A stretch of DNA of 64,000 nucleotides from an uncultured Prevotella sp. (GTDB lineage: Bacteria; Bacteroidota; Bacteroidia; Bacteroidales; Bacteroidaceae), in the NCBI GenBank assembly GCA_900770395.1, contig CAAGKM010000014.1:62001-126000 (forward strand), read 5' to 3'. This document shows positions 63,270-64,000 of the stretch, piece by piece (within the stretch, counting starts at the first letter, position 1; each line of letters begins with the position of its first letter). The notes beneath the pieces are model-generated. The model was not told the origin of the DNA. It searched no databases and saw nothing but the letters and a program-made list of their open reading frames with translations. The translations under genes and the position numbers were made by a program.

Positions 63270-63349
63270 AGTAGTACTTACTTAATCAGAGAAGATATAC
63301 TTCAACAGCAAAGTAAGTACTACTTACTTGCCACTTGAAGTATATCTTC
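63270..63349 (+). promoter_or_regulatory. Interleaved inverted repeats, possible pseudoknot or switch
   Basis: Four segments occur in the order A-B-A'-B'. A = AGTAGTACTTACTT (63270-63283) complements A' (63311-63324) exactly; B = GAAGATATACTTCAA (63291-63305) complements B' (63335-63349) exactly. A' can instead pair with CTTACTT just after it (63311-63317 with 63323-63329). The element fills the spacer between the fimbrillin-like gene and the DUF1573 gene, ending 30 bases before the latter's start. Confidence 0.7.
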
Positions 63350-63379
63350 GTAAAACAATCAACAAAAACCGAACTTGTT

Positions 63380-64000
63380 ATGAAACGTATCTCCATTATA
63401 TCTCTTTTGACACTCTTCATAGCCGCTCCAGTCTCAGCACAGGAAATAACCTTTACCGAGACCACACACGACTTTGGTGCCATTATGGAAGCCGACGGTG
63501 ACGTGCACCATGATTTCCAGTTTACCAACACGGGAGACAAGCCGCTCCTCATCAAGCAAGTCATTACAGGATGTGGATGTACCTCTGCCAAATGGAGCGA
63601 CAAGCCTTATGCTCCCGGTGCTAAGGGAACCATCCGTATATCCTATCACCCCGAAGGCAGAAAGATGGAGACGTTCAGTCAGGTTACCGAGGTTTTTACC
63701 AATCTGAAGACACCTGCCACACTTACCATCACGGGTAAGGTGACTCTTGTGAAACACCCATACGTGAATGCTTTCGACCCAGCCAAGGGCGAGCGCAAGA
63801 CTCCCAAGGCTTTTGTGCCTAAGGATGACTACGACCTCGTGCTTCAGCGTGTGCGCCAGAATCTATATGAGACGATGTCCGTGGAGACAATGGACAAAAA
63901 CGCCACCAGTCTGATGAAGCTGATGACCGAAAAAGGCACATGGCCGCAGTTAGACTATAAGTGTTTCTTCCGCACCAACTGGGAGCCGCTCGACCACCTC
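63380..64000 (+). CDS. DUF1573 protein fused to a PL8-like lyase domain, 5' part (runs off window)
   Basis: 207 residues are visible, open to the last base. Signal peptide (about 1-20, ending VSAQ); DUF1573 Ig-like domain (about 22-118: HDFGAIMEADGDVHHDFQFTN, then TGCGCTSAKW). From residue 149 (DYDLVLQRVRQNLYETM) the sequence changes to a helical region, and residues 184-207 (KGTWPQLDY then RTNWEPLDHL) resemble the DGSWxDIDY...HL opening of the alpha/alpha-toroid domain of PL8 hyaluronan/chondroitin lyases. DUF1573 proteins are normally short and free-standing. If the lyase call is right, it would supply unsaturated oligosaccharides to GH88. Only the beginning of the second domain can be seen, so this is tentative. 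Confidence 0.65.
   Translation, partial: MKRISIISLLTLFIAAPVSAQEITFTETTHDFGAIMEADGDVHHDFQFTNTGDKPLLIKQVITGCGCTSAKWSDKPYAPGAKGTIRISYHPEGRKMETFSQVTEVFTNLKTPATLTITGKVTLVKHPYVNAFDPAKGERKTPKAFVPKDDYDLVLQRVRQNLYETMSVETMDKNATSLMKLMTEKGTWPQLDYKCFFRTNWEPLDHL

Overview
The window comes from a Bacteroidota genome, most likely a Prevotella-type member of the Bacteroidales. The evidence is lineage-typical gene content: a SprA/Sov outer-membrane translocon, SusC/SusD pairs, a one-protein hybrid two-component sensor, ECF sigma/FecR switches, fimbrillin-like lipoproteins, DUF4924, DUF4296 and DUF5017. Promoters match the Bacteroidota form TTTG-N19/20-TAnnTTTG; at least six near-perfect copies can be placed. 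Only sequence was read; no database search was possible, so family names rest on recognised motifs and context.

Layout. 1-8.6 kb: the 3' part of sprA, an HI0933-type flavoprotein, an unrecognised membrane protein, a DUF4153 membrane protein and a HIT protein. 8.7-14.7 kb (minus): a branched-chain amino acid operon ilvD-ilvB-ilvN-acyl-ACP thioesterase-ilvC. 15-23.3 kb: ndk, then a minus-strand housekeeping run ileS-traR/dksA-lspA-DUF4296-small protein-nucleoside transporter-rsmE. 23.5-25.9 kb: an MBOAT/SGNH pair that probably O-acetylates an extracytoplasmic polymer. 25.9-26.8 kb: a structured intergenic region and two identical tRNA-Arg(ACG). 26.9-27.8 kb: dapA. 27.9-36.2 kb: an ECF sigma factor, TlpA-like protein, FecR, an STN-type SusC that is broken by a deletion plus frameshift, and a SusD with an Asp/Trp-rich insert. 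36.3-45.6 kb: EamA transporter, truA, tRNA-Thr(CGT), tRNA-Gly(CCC), topB, an OmpH-like lipoprotein, pepD, DUF4924, LysE and a ROK kinase. 45.6-47.4 kb: a sigma factor and an anti-sigma/outer-membrane-barrel hybrid.

47.5-64 kb is a polysaccharide utilization locus. A hybrid sensor-regulator (HTCS) is divergent from GH88, SusC, SusD, a DUF5017 lipoprotein, a DUF4955 beta-helix lyase candidate, two fimbrillin-family lipoproteins (the second with a carbohydrate-binding-like C-terminus) and, running off the window, a DUF1573 protein whose downstream part resembles the start of a PL8-type alpha/alpha-toroid lyase. GH88 removes unsaturated uronic acids made by lyases, so the two lyase candidates and GH88 fit one pathway: SusCD import of lyase products from a uronic-acid polysaccharide, perhaps a glycosaminoglycan, followed by GH88 cleavage. 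The regulator probably senses the resulting oligosaccharides.

The most unusual non-coding structures are an interleaved A-B-A'-B' inverted repeat just upstream of the DUF1573 gene (63270-63349), a large CTTAAG-rich inverted repeat (26254-26371), a 36-bp perfect palindrome (43098-43133), face-to-face promoters inside an inverted repeat (41507-41558), and a 9-bp minisatellite found both between genes (8687) and in frame inside topB (39751).
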